Shown here piece after piece: positions 17,238 through 25,609 of a stretch of 64,000 nt of DNA. The notes under the pieces were generated by a model that saw nothing but the letters and a program-made list of their open reading frames with translations, made no database searches and was not told where the DNA came from. Source of the DNA: [Mycobacterium] vasticus (GTDB lineage Bacteria > Actinomycetota > Actinomycetes > Mycobacteriales > Mycobacteriaceae); the NCBI RefSeq assembly GCF_020181595.1, contig NZ_CP084028.1, forward strand, positions 3,235,889-3,299,888, written 5' to 3'. Each line of letters starts with the position of its first letter. The first letter of the stretch is position 1. The position numbers and the translations under genes were made by a program.

Positions 17238-18685
17238 CAGGGTGCCCCCGGAGCCAGGAACGGCACATTCGGCGCCCCGCCGCGGGCCAACTCCGCCAGC
17301 GCCGCCACATCGACGTGTTCTTCGATCAGGTCGGCCAGCAGGTCCATCCGATGCTCCCGCGCGGCCGGGAAGGACACCCCGGACGCCTCCAGACCGAGGG
17401 TTTCGGCCAGGAACGCGCCACGCAGGGCGTCGCCTTCCAGACTGCCGTGCCGCATCGTCCCGAACACCAGACCGGAGCGGGCGCCGCCGGGATACCCCTG
17501 TGCACCGTCACCGGCAGTGATGCGGCCGTGGTGTATCTCGTATCCACCATCGGATACCCGCAGCACTTTGTCTGCGCCGAAACATGTTTCGACGTCCAGC
17601 AGGCCCAGCCCAGCCACTTCGCCGGGCGGGCCCTCGATGCCGTCCGGGTCGTGGATCACCCGGCCCAGCATCTGAAATCCCCCGCAGATTCCCAGCACCG
17701 GTTTGCCCGCGGCTGCGTGCGCCGCGATCGCGGCGTCAAGTCCCCGTGAACGCAGCCAGCCCAGGTCGGAGATCGTCGCGCGGGTTCCGGGCAGCACCAC
17801 CAGATCGGCGTCGGACACCGCGCGCGGATCGGCGGCGAACACCACGTCCAGATCCGGTTCCAGGCCGAGTGCATCCAGGTCGGTGAAGTTACTGATCCGC
17901 GGCAGCCGGATCACCGCGACGCGGCGCGCCCCGGTCTTCGTCGAGCGCCTGCCATCGAGGTCGAGGGCGTCCTCAGAATCCAGCCACAACCCCGGATGCC
18001 ACGGCAGGGTGCCGTAAATCCGCCGGCCGGTGACGCGTTCCAGATCCTTTAAGCCCGGCTCCAGCAACTTCTGCTGACCGCGGAACTTGTTGACGACAAA
18101 GCCCGCCACCAGGGCCTGGTCTTCGGCCGAGAGCAGTGCGACGGTGCCGAAGAACGCCGCGAACACCCCGCCGCGGTCCACGTCGCCGACGACCACGACC
18201 GGCAGGCCGGCGTGCCGCGCCAGGCCCATGTTCACGTAATCGCCTGCGCGCAGGTTGATCTCGGTGGGGCTGCCGGCGCCCTCGGCGATGATCACGTCGT
18301 AACGTCCGGCTAGGTCGTCGTAGGCCTGGTGCGCCGCGGCAGCCAGTTCCGCGCGGCCGTGCATCCAGTTCGACGATGACAGCTCACCCCACGGCCTGCC
18401 CATCAGCACCACGTGGCTGCGCTGGTCGCTGCCGGGTTTGAGCAGCACCGGGTTCATCGCCGGTTCGGGGTCGGCGCGGGCGGCCAGTGCCTGAATCCAC
18501 TGCGCCCGGCCGACCTCGGCGCCTTCGCCGTCGGGACCGACACACACCATCGAGTTGTTCGACATGTTCTGCGCCTTGTACGGCGCCACCCGCACCCCGC
18601 GGCGTGCCAGCGCCCGACACAGCCCGGTAACCACGACGGTCTTGCCGGCGTCACTGGTGGTTCCGGCGACCAGCAGCCCGGCCAT
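17237..18685 (-). CDS. cobQ: Cobyric acid synthase
   Basis: CobQ amidates side chains b, d, e and g of adenosylcobyrinate a,c-diamide using glutamine and ATP. The 482-residue product has the P-loop GTTSDAGKTVVVTGLCRAL, the CobQ-specific APYKAQNMSNNSMV, VVIAEGAGSPTEINLR-type switch region, GDVDRGGVFAAFFGTVAL, and the triad-type glutaminase domain with cysteine in GKPVLGICGGFQMLG near residue 330. The C-terminal REHRMDLLADLIEEHVD is typical. The ATG overlaps the cobF stop by one base. Confidence 0.96.
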   Translation of the reverse strand: MAGLLVAGTTSDAGKTVVVTGLCRALARRGVRVAPYKAQNMSNNSMVCVGPDGEGAEVGRAQWIQALAARADPEPAMNPVLLKPGSDQRSHVVLMGRPWGELSSSNWMHGRAELAAAAHQAYDDLAGRYDVIIAEGAGSPTEINLRAGDYVNMGLARHAGLPVVVVGDVDRGGVFAAFFGTVALLSAEDQALVAGFVVNKFRGQQKLLEPGLKDLERVTGRRIYGTLPWHPGLWLDSEDALDLDGRRSTKTGARRVAVIRLPRISNFTDLDALGLEPDLDVVFAADPRAVSDADLVVLPGTRATISDLGWLRSRGLDAAIAAHAAAGKPVLGICGGFQMLGRVIHDPDGIEGPPGEVAGLGLLDVETCFGADKVLRVSDGGYEIHHGRITAGDGAQGYPGGARSGLVFGTMRHGSLEGDALRGAFLAETLGLEASGVSFPAAREHRMDLLADLIEEHVDVAALAELARGGAPNVPFLAPGAP

Positions 18686-19422
18686 CAGTTCCGCCGCACC
18701 AGCAGAACGTCCATCACCCAGCCCGCGTCCACCTTCGCGGCACGGCGAGCGGCGACGATCTCGGCGGCTACGTCACCGACCCGGCCATGCACCAGCCGCT
18801 CCCCCGCCGCACCCAGGTTGGCGCCCCACCAGATGGTCCAGTCGGCCAGCTCGGTCAGGTCTAGGGATTCCGGGTTGAGCATCGCGACGATGTTGTCCTG
18901 GCCGGCGGCGACGGCCCCGGCCAGCCGGCGTCCGGTGGTGATGTGCACCGTACGGCCCACCTCGTGCAGCACGATCCGGTGCCGGGCCGCCAGCAGCTGT
19001 GGCGCGCTGATGCCGGGCAGCACGTCGTAATCCAGTTCCACGCCAAGGGCTTTAATCTGCTCGACGATGCGGATCGTCGAGTCGTACAGCGCCGGGTCGC
19101 CCCAGACCAGGAAGGCCGCGGTGCCGCCGCGGGTCCGCAGCACCTCGGCGTAGCGCTGCGCCCGGGCTGCATGCCAGTCGGCGACGGCACCGGCATAGCC
19201 GGGCTCAGTGAGCCCCGGGGAGCGATCGCGGGGTGGATCGACGACCGTGACGACAGGGGTCGAAGCCGCGTAGGTGTCGACGACGGATCGACGCAATGCC
19301 AGAAGGCTGTCGCCCGAGGACTTCTCGGATGCCAGCACGTAGTCGACGGACCGCAGCGCCTCGGCGACCTCCGCCGTGACATGTTGCGGCCCCATCCCGA
19401 CGCCGAGAATCCAAACCTTCAC
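18685..19422 (-). CDS. cobF: Precorrin-6A synthase (deacetylating)
   Basis: CobF methylates C1 of precorrin-5 and releases acetate, giving precorrin-6A in the aerobic pathway. The GTG at 19422 yields 245 residues starting VKVWILGVGMGPQHVTAEVAEAL, the family start. LVWGDPALYDSTIRIVEQI, YDVLPGISAPQLLAARHRI and the late DNIVAMLNPESLDLTEL / TIWWGANLG are also CobF-like. The longer open frame upstream lies inside cobN and was rejected. The GTG overlaps the cobN stop (GTGA). This gene is known to be missing from the M. tuberculosis complex, so its presence supports a non-tuberculous host and a complete pathway. Confidence 0.95.
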   Translation of the reverse strand: MKVWILGVGMGPQHVTAEVAEALRSVDYVLASEKSSGDSLLALRRSVVDTYAASTPVVTVVDPPRDRSPGLTEPGYAGAVADWHAARAQRYAEVLRTRGGTAAFLVWGDPALYDSTIRIVEQIKALGVELDYDVLPGISAPQLLAARHRIVLHEVGRTVHITTGRRLAGAVAAGQDNIVAMLNPESLDLTELADWTIWWGANLGAAGERLVHGRVGDVAAEIVAARRAAKVDAGWVMDVLLVRRN

Positions 19423-22400
19423 CGGTCCTCCAGATCCCCTTCCACGTCGAGGTAGGCCTGCTGCAGCGCCGCCAGGGTCTGCGGATCCGGCTCCGCCCAC
19501 AGACCCCGGTCGGCGGCCTCCTTGAGTCGCTCCACGATGCCCTGCAGCGCCCACGGATTGGACTTGTCCAGGAACTCGCGGGTGACCGGGTCGAGCACGT
19601 ACTCAGCGGCGAGCTTCTCATACATCCAGTCGTGCACCACCCCGGCGGTGGCGTCGAAACCGAACAGGTAGTCGACGGTCGCAGCCAGTTCGAACGCGCC
19701 CTTGTAGCCGTGCCGGCGCATCGCGGAGATCCAGCGCGGGTTGACCACCCGGGCCCGGAACACCCGGGCGGTCTCCTCGGCCAGCGTGCGGGTGCGGACG
19801 GCATCTGGTGACGTCGAGTCCCCCACATAGGCTTTCGGGTCGGCTCCGGACAATGCCCGCACGGTCGCGATCATGCCACCGTGGTAGACGAAATAGTCGT
19901 CGGAGTCGGCGATGTCGTGTTCGCGGGTGTCGATGTTCTTGGCGGCCACCTTGATCCGGCGGTAGTTGGTGCGCATGTCATCGGCCGCGGCGACGCCGTC
20001 CAGGCCGCGGCCGTAGGCGAACCCTCCCCAGGTGGTGTAGACCTCGGCCAGGTCCTTGTCGTCACGCCAGGTGCCGGATTCGATCAGCTGCAGGATGCCC
20101 GCCCCGTAGGAGCCCGGCGCCGAGCCGAAGACCCGGGTGGTGGCCCGGCGCAGGTCGCCGTGGGCGGCCTGATCCGCGCGGGCGTGCGCGGCCACGAAGT
20201 TCTGATCGTCGGGTTCGTCGAGGGCCGCCGCCATCTGCACGGCGTCGTCGAGCATGGTTACCACGTGCGGGAAGGCGTCCCGGAAGAATCCCGAAATCCG
20301 CACCGTCACATCGATTCTGGGGCGGCCGAGTTCCTCAGGTGAGATGACTGCCAGCCCAGACACCCGGCGGGACGCCTCGTCCCATTCCGGGCGCACGCCG
20401 AGCAGGGCCAGCACTTCGGCGACATCATCGCCGGAGGTTCGCATCGCCGAAGTGCCCCACACCGACAACCCCACCGACTCCGGGTAGCCGCCGGTGTCGT
20501 CGAGGTAGCGCCGCACCAGGGAGTCGGCCATCGCCTGCCCGGTCTGCCAGGCCAGCCGGGACGGCACCGCGCGCGGGTCGACGGTGTAGAAGTTGCGTCC
20601 GGTGGGCAGCACGTTGACCAGGCCGCGCAGCGGTGAGCCGGATGGGCCAGGCCGCACGAATCCGCCGGCCAGGGCGTGCAGCACCGAGTCCAGTTCGGCG
20701 GTGGTGCCGGCCAGCCGCGGGACCACCTCGGTGGCAGCGAATCTCAGCACCCGACATACCTCGGGGTCGGGATGCGCCGAATCGGCCACCACCGCATCCC
20801 AATCCGCCGCCTCCATGGTTTCGACCAGGTCCCGGGCGCGCTGCTCGATCTCATCGACCGCGACCACCGAAGCGTCGTCTTTCAGACCGAGCGCCGCCCG
20901 CAGTCCGGGCACCGCGTGGTCCACCCCGCCCCACACCTGCGGGGCCCGCAGGATCGCCAGCACCAGGTTCACCCGCTCCGGGCCGGCCGGGGCGCCACCC
21001 AAAACGTGCAGGCCGTCGCGGATCTGGGCGTCCTTGATCTCGCAGAGCCAGCCGTCGACGTGCAGCAGGAAGTCGTCGAACTCCTCATCCTCGGGCCGCT
21101 CGTCCAGACCCAGGTCGCGGTGCATCTCAGCGGCGCGCATCAGGTTCCAGATCTCGCCGCGGATCGCCGGCAGCTTGGCCGGGTCCATCGTCGCGATGTT
21201 GCCGTACTCGTCGAGGAGCTGCTCCAATCGGGCGATGTCGCCGTAGGACTCGGCGCGCGCCATCGGTGGGATCAGATGATCGATGATGGTGGCGTGCGCC
21301 CGGCGTTTGGCCTGGGCGCCCTCGCCGGGATCGTTGACCAGGAACGGGTAGATCAGCGGCAGGTCGGCGATCATGGCGTCGGTGGCGCAGCTCGCCGACA
21401 GGGCCGCGGTCTTGCCGGGCAGCCATTCCATCGATCCGTGCTTGCCCAGGTGGATCACCGCATGCGCGCCGAAACCATGTGCCAGCCAACGGTAAGCGGC
21501 CAGGTAGTGGTGACTCGGCGGCAGATCCGGGTCGTGGTAGATCGCCACCGGATTCTCCCCGAACCCCCGGGGCGGCTGGATCATCAACACGACGTTGCCG
21601 GATTGCAGTGCGGCCAAAACGATCTCACCGGCGTCGTTGACGAACAACCTGCCGGGCGCCGGGCCCCACGCCTGCGTCATCGCATCACGCAGGTCACCGG
21701 GAAGTTCCGCGGTCCACTCCGCGTACTGCTGTGCGCTCACTCGCACCTGCGCGCCGGCCAGCTGCGCCGCCGAGAGCCAGTCCTCGTCCTGGCCGCCGGC
21801 CTCGATCAGGGTGTGGATCAGACGATCCCCGGCCTCGGTTTCGTCGGCAACGCCCAGCACACCGAAGCCGTCCCCGACGTCGTAACCGGCCGCGGCCAGC
21901 CGGTGCAGCAGCCGCACCGCCGAGGCCGGGGTGTCCAGGCCGACGGCGTTGCCCACCCGGGAATGCTTGGTCGGATAGGCCGAGAGCACCAGCGCGAGCT
22001 TCTTCTCGGAGTTCGGGATATGACGCAGCACAGCGTGATTCACCACCACGCCGGCGACCCGGGCGCAGCGTTCGGCGTCGGCGGCGTAGTGCGGCAGCCC
22101 GTCGTCGTCGATCTCCTTGAAGGAGAACGGCACCGTGATGATCCGGCCGTCGAACTCCGGGATGGCGATCTGGGTGGCCGAATCTAGCGGGGTCACACCG
22201 TCGTCGTTGGCCTCCCAGTCCGCCCGCGACGAGGCCAGGCACAACCCCTGGAACACCGGGATATCCAGTGCGGCAACCCGTTCGATGTCCCACGCGCCGT
22301 CGTCGTCGCCGGCGCTCACGGTCGCGGTGGCATTCAGGGCCCCGCCGGCCGCCAGCATGCAGACCACTACCGCGTCCAGCGTGCCCAGCGCGTCGTAGAG

Positions 22401-23003
22401 CTCGTCACCGGCGTTGCGCAGCGACGCCGCGAAGATCGGCACCCCGACCGCCCGGCCGGTGGCGACCTCCACCCCATCAATGGCGTCGGCCAGCGCGTGC
22501 GCGAATCCCGCGTTGCCGCTGACCTCGTGCGCCCGGTAGTAGAGCACCCCGACCCGCACAGCGTCGGGAGCCCCGGAAGACTCCCGAGCCGCGTAACCCC
22601 ACTCCGGGATCACCGCCGGCTCGTCGAAACCCTCACCGGTGAGCAGCACCGTGTCGCAGAGGAATGCGTGCAGCTGAGCCAGGTTGGCCGGTCCCCCCTC
22701 GGCGAGGTAGGCGTGTGCCTGCGCGGCCAGCCCGATCGGAACCGTCGAACACTCCATCAACTCGGCGTTGGGCGATCGTTCGCCACCGAGCACCACCAGC
22801 GGCAGGCCGGTCGCGCGCAGCAGCTTCAGCTCGTCGGCGATCTCGGCCGAGGAGCCCAGGATGCGCAGCACCACCACGTCGACGCCGTCGAGCAGCGGCG
22901 CGATGTCGTGGCGCGCTGGGTTGCCGAGCCGGTAACCGGCACCGCTGGCCCGCGCCGACAACAGGTCGGTGTCGGAGGTGGAGAGCAGGGCGATACGCCG
23001 CAT
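19419..23003 (-). CDS. cobN: Aerobic cobaltochelatase large subunit CobN
   Basis: CobN is the large catalytic subunit that inserts cobalt into hydrogenobyrinate a,c-diamide, powered by an AAA+/VWA partner. The 1194-residue product from the ATG at 23003 has the same length as mycobacterial CobN. Visible conserved segments include VLMIQPPRGFGENPVAIYHDPDLPP, the HLGKHGSMEWLPGKTAALS metal-site region, and GSAPGSYGAGILQLIESGTW. An in-frame extension upstream to 23084 runs into the riboswitch and is unlikely. The partner is probably the AAA/VWA protein at 8069. The gene leads the cobN-cobF-cobQ-cobK operon. Confidence 0.97.
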   Translation of the reverse strand: MRRIALLSTSDTDLLSARASGAGYRLGNPARHDIAPLLDGVDVVVLRILGSSAEIADELKLLRATGLPLVVLGGERSPNAELMECSTVPIGLAAQAHAYLAEGGPANLAQLHAFLCDTVLLTGEGFDEPAVIPEWGYAARESSGAPDAVRVGVLYYRAHEVSGNAGFAHALADAIDGVEVATGRAVGVPIFAASLRNAGDELYDALGTLDAVVVCMLAAGGALNATATVSAGDDDGAWDIERVAALDIPVFQGLCLASSRADWEANDDGVTPLDSATQIAIPEFDGRIITVPFSFKEIDDDGLPHYAADAERCARVAGVVVNHAVLRHIPNSEKKLALVLSAYPTKHSRVGNAVGLDTPASAVRLLHRLAAAGYDVGDGFGVLGVADETEAGDRLIHTLIEAGGQDEDWLSAAQLAGAQVRVSAQQYAEWTAELPGDLRDAMTQAWGPAPGRLFVNDAGEIVLAALQSGNVVLMIQPPRGFGENPVAIYHDPDLPPSHHYLAAYRWLAHGFGAHAVIHLGKHGSMEWLPGKTAALSASCATDAMIADLPLIYPFLVNDPGEGAQAKRRAHATIIDHLIPPMARAESYGDIARLEQLLDEYGNIATMDPAKLPAIRGEIWNLMRAAEMHRDLGLDERPEDEEFDDFLLHVDGWLCEIKDAQIRDGLHVLGGAPAGPERVNLVLAILRAPQVWGGVDHAVPGLRAALGLKDDASVVAVDEIEQRARDLVETMEAADWDAVVADSAHPDPEVCRVLRFAATEVVPRLAGTTAELDSVLHALAGGFVRPGPSGSPLRGLVNVLPTGRNFYTVDPRAVPSRLAWQTGQAMADSLVRRYLDDTGGYPESVGLSVWGTSAMRTSGDDVAEVLALLGVRPEWDEASRRVSGLAVISPEELGRPRIDVTVRISGFFRDAFPHVVTMLDDAVQMAAALDEPDDQNFVAAHARADQAAHGDLRRATTRVFGSAPGSYGAGILQLIESGTWRDDKDLAEVYTTWGGFAYGRGLDGVAAADDMRTNYRRIKVAAKNIDTREHDIADSDDYFVYHGGMIATVRALSGADPKAYVGDSTSPDAVRTRTLAEETARVFRARVVNPRWISAMRRHGYKGAFELAATVDYLFGFDATAGVVHDWMYEKLAAEYVLDPVTREFLDKSNPWALQGIVERLKEAADRGLWAEPDPQTLAALQQAYLDVEGDLEDR

Positions 23004-23009
23004 GGTCAG

Positions 23010-23165
23010 GGTTCCTCCCCGGGGTTCACGCCCCGCATAGTCGGACGCCCCGCGGCCAGTATCTGGCTCAGGGCGCTGACGCACCCCTCACAGTGGCGGA
23101 ACCGCGCCGGAATTGAAGTAGATACGCACCGGACTTCCTGACGCCACGAGACGGCGGCCAGCCTA
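23010..23165 (-). promoter_or_regulatory. Cobalamin riboswitch upstream of cobN
   Basis: On the reverse strand the B12-box core covers roughly 23139 to 23088: GGAAGTCCGGTGCG, a stretched loop, AATTCCGGCGCGG, then CCGCCACTGTG. About ten extra bases sit between CCGGTGCG and AATTCCGG compared with the usual compact loop. Near the gene a hairpin, CGGGGCG then GTGAAC then CCCCG, is followed at once by GGGAGG, the cobN ribosome-binding site. This suggests control of translation by hiding that site. Boundaries are approximate. Confidence 0.9.
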
Positions 23166-23182
23166 GCCCAGCGCGGCATGCA

Positions 23183-23383
23183 ACAATGTCGCCGGTAAGG
23201 CGATGACGACAGTGAGGAAGCCGGTGCGAATCCGGCGCGGTCCCGCCACTGTCATCGGGGAGTGACCCTCATCAGCCACGGCCCGCCGCCTGTGGGGCTG
23301 GAAGGCGAGGCGAACGGTGATCCGAAAGCCAGGAGACTCACGTCATCGCGTCCTGCGAACCGGGGCGGTGTACCCCGAGGAAG
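23183..23383 (+). promoter_or_regulatory. Cobalamin riboswitch upstream of the BtuF-BtuC-BtuD/FhuF operon
   Basis: The core at about 23214-23252 is canonical: GAGGAAGCCGGTGCGAATCC then GGCGCGGTCCCGCCACTGTC, followed by AAAGCCAGGAGACTCACGTC near 23326-23345. A terminal hairpin GGGGCGGTGTACCCC (23363-23377) sits directly before GAGGAAG (23377-23383). The 5' end lies within about 20 bases of the 5' end of the divergent cobN riboswitch. Confidence 0.95.
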
Positions 23384-23396
23384 CTGATGCACGCCT

Positions 23397-24578
23397 ATGT
23401 CCCGTGCGTTGCGGGTAGTTCTTGCGCTGACCACCGCGCTGCTGGCCGGCTGTTCGGCCGAGCGCGCCACCGTCACCGACGACGCGCGTCCCGGTTGCGT
23501 CACCGAGTTCGATCCGGCCGCCGACTACTTCCCGGACAAGTCGACCCTGTCCGAGGCCACCAACTTCCGCCTCGAATACCACCGCAGCTACCAGGTCCTC
23601 ACCGTCAACCGCCCCTACCTCGGCGGCAAGCCGGTGTCGTATGTGCTGGTGCGCTGCGGCGCCCCGGCCCCCGAGCTGACCGGCGAGCTCGCCCACGCCC
23701 AGCAGGTCAGCGTCCCCGTGCACAGCCTGTATTCGGGCTCCACCACCCATCTGGCGATGATCACCGAACTCGGCCGGGCCGACGTGGTCACCGGCGTGGC
23801 CAGTCCTCCCGCGGTCGCCGACCCGCAGATCCGCAGCCGCATCGATGCCGGCGCAATCGTCGGCTACGCCCCAGGCGGGCAGGTCAACATCGAGACCGTG
23901 CTGCATGCCGGCCCCGACGTGCTGGTCACCCAGGGCATGGACGATCCCGGTTATCCCAAGTTGCGCGAGGCCGGAATCCCGGTGGTCGCCGACGCCGAAT
24001 GGCTGGAGCCCACCCCGCTGGGCCGCGCCGAATGGATCAAAGTGTTTGCGGCATTGACGGGTACCGAACGCCAGGCCGAGCAGACCTACCGCACCATCCG
24101 TGACGGCTACCACGCGCTGAGCGCCCGGGCCGGCGCGGCCAAGTCGGTCGACGTATTGGTGGGCACCATGTATTCGGGCAACTGGTCGATGCCCACCGGT
24201 ACCAGCTACGCTGGCCGGCTGGTCGCCGACGCCGGCGGGACCTACCCCTGGCTGAGCGACACCGGCGCGCAGAACCGGCAGCTGAACTTCGAATCGGTCT
24301 ACGCCCGGGCCGGACACGCACCGCTGTGGCTGGTGACCGAGGACTGGAAAGCCTTGAGCGACGCGGTTTCCCAGGACAGCCGCTACGGCGAGCTCGCCGC
24401 GATCCGCAGCGGTCAGGTGTGGTCGGGCACCAAAGCGGTCGACGAGAACGGCCGCAACACCTATTGGGAGCGCGGCACGGCGCGGCCGGATCTGCTGCTC
24501 GGCGACCTGGTTGCGATCCTGCATCCCGAGTTGGTACCCGGCCATGACTTCGCGTTCTACCGTCAGGTCCCGCGATGA
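23397..24578 (+). CDS. ABC transporter substrate-binding lipoprotein (BtuF/FecB-like)
   Basis: The 393-residue product begins with a lipoprotein signal peptide, MSRALRVVLALTTALLAGCS, with lipobox LAGC at about residues 16-19. Class III periplasmic-binding domains follow (LAMITELGRADVVTGVASPP near 115-140; VNIETVLHAGPDVLVTQGM; GIPVVADAEWLEPTPLGRAEWIKVFAALTG), the pattern of corrinoid and ferric-siderophore binders. The riboswitch in front indicates corrinoid. The ATG at 23397 is the only in-frame start after a TGA at 23385. The ribosome-binding site GAGGAAG is unusually far from it (13 bases) and closer to an out-of-frame ATG at 23387. The stop overlaps the permease start. Confidence 0.92.
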   Translation: MSRALRVVLALTTALLAGCSAERATVTDDARPGCVTEFDPAADYFPDKSTLSEATNFRLEYHRSYQVLTVNRPYLGGKPVSYVLVRCGAPAPELTGELAHAQQVSVPVHSLYSGSTTHLAMITELGRADVVTGVASPPAVADPQIRSRIDAGAIVGYAPGGQVNIETVLHAGPDVLVTQGMDDPGYPKLREAGIPVVADAEWLEPTPLGRAEWIKVFAALTGTERQAEQTYRTIRDGYHALSARAGAAKSVDVLVGTMYSGNWSMPTGTSYAGRLVADAGGTYPWLSDTGAQNRQLNFESVYARAGHAPLWLVTEDWKALSDAVSQDSRYGELAAIRSGQVWSGTKAVDENGRNTYWERGTARPDLLLGDLVAILHPELVPGHDFAFYRQVPR

Positions 24579-25609
24579 GGGCCCGCACCCCGCTGGTGCT
24601 GACGGGCCTGGCCGCCGCGGTCTTGGTATTGGCGCTGCTGGGTCTGGCGCTCGGTCCGGTGCGGGTGCCGCTGGCCGACACCGTGCGAGTACTGCTCGGC
24701 GCCGACGCCTCCGACCCGCGCTGGCAGGTGATCGTGTCGAACATGCGGCTGCCCCGGGTGCTCACCGCGTTGGCCGCCGGTGCCGCGCTCGGGGTCTCCG
24801 GGCTGCAGCTGCAGACCCTGTTCCGCAACACCCTCGCCGACCCCTACATCCTCGGGGTCAGTTCCGGCGCCAGCCTCGGTGTGGCGCTGGTGGTGCTGCT
24901 TGGCGGTGCCGCGGGTTTCAGCACCGGCATGGCCGGGGCCGGCCGCGCCGGGGCGGTATTCGCGGCCGCGCTGGGAGCCGCGGCGATGCTGACGCTGGTG
25001 CTGACGCTGTCGCGCTGGACCCGCTCGGCGGCCACCCTGCTGCTGATCGGGGTGATGCTGGGCGCGGCCAGCACCGCACTGGTGAGCCTGGCGATGGTCT
25101 ACTCCGACCCGCAGCGGGTGCAGCAGTTTCTGCTGTGGGGCCTGGGCAGCTTCGCCGGAACCGGTTGGGGCGACCTGCGACTGCTGCTGCCGCTGGTCGG
25201 CATCGGGCTGGCCGCCGCCGCTGTGACGATCCGGCCGCTCAACGCCCTGCTGCTCGGCGAGAGCTACGCAGCCACCATGGGTATCAACGTCCGGCGGGCC
25301 CGGATGGTCACGGTCGGATCGGCATCACTGCTGGCGGGTGTGACGACGGCGTTCTGCGGGCCGATCGCGTTCCTCGGCCTGGTGGTGCCGCACGTGGCCC
25401 GCATCGCCGTCGGCACCTCCGATCACCGTGTGGTGCTGCCCGCGGTGACATTGCTCGGTGCCGTCGCCGCACTGGGCTGCGGGATCGTCAGCCAGGTGCC
25501 GGGCAGCAATCTGGTGATTCCGGTCAACGCGGTCACCGCGCTGGTCGGGGCGCCGGTGGTGATCGCCGTTCTGCTGCGGGCCCGGCGCGGATCGGGGATG
25601 CCGTCATGA
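24575..25609 (+). CDS. ABC transporter permease (BtuC/FecD family)
   Basis: The 344-residue product has about ten membrane segments and the FecCD family motifs: RLPRVLTALAAGAALGVSGLQLQTLFRNTLADPYILGVSSGASLGVALVV-type N-terminal half split across 725-900 bases of the region, LLWGLGSF near residue 185, and the coupling-helix region AFCGPIAFLGLVVPHVARI near 265. It would form the membrane channel for the substrate delivered by the lipoprotein. The ATG overlaps the lipoprotein stop (ATGA), and its own stop overlaps the ATPase gene in the same way. Confidence 0.94.
   Translation: MRARTPLVLTGLAAAVLVLALLGLALGPVRVPLADTVRVLLGADASDPRWQVIVSNMRLPRVLTALAAGAALGVSGLQLQTLFRNTLADPYILGVSSGASLGVALVVLLGGAAGFSTGMAGAGRAGAVFAAALGAAAMLTLVLTLSRWTRSAATLLLIGVMLGAASTALVSLAMVYSDPQRVQQFLLWGLGSFAGTGWGDLRLLLPLVGIGLAAAAVTIRPLNALLLGESYAATMGINVRRARMVTVGSASLLAGVTTAFCGPIAFLGLVVPHVARIAVGTSDHRVVLPAVTLLGAVAALGCGIVSQVPGSNLVIPVNAVTALVGAPVVIAVLLRARRGSGMPS

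Noticed and set aside
20676..22187. 503-codon open frame antisense to cobN
   Set aside because: Shadow frame; composition biased and no recognisable motif.
23387..24103. 238-codon frame overlapping the importer lipoprotein gene
   Set aside because: It has a good ribosome-binding position but its arginine-rich translation is a frame shadow; the lipoprotein frame has a signal peptide and family motifs. Kept only as a possible initiation decoy.
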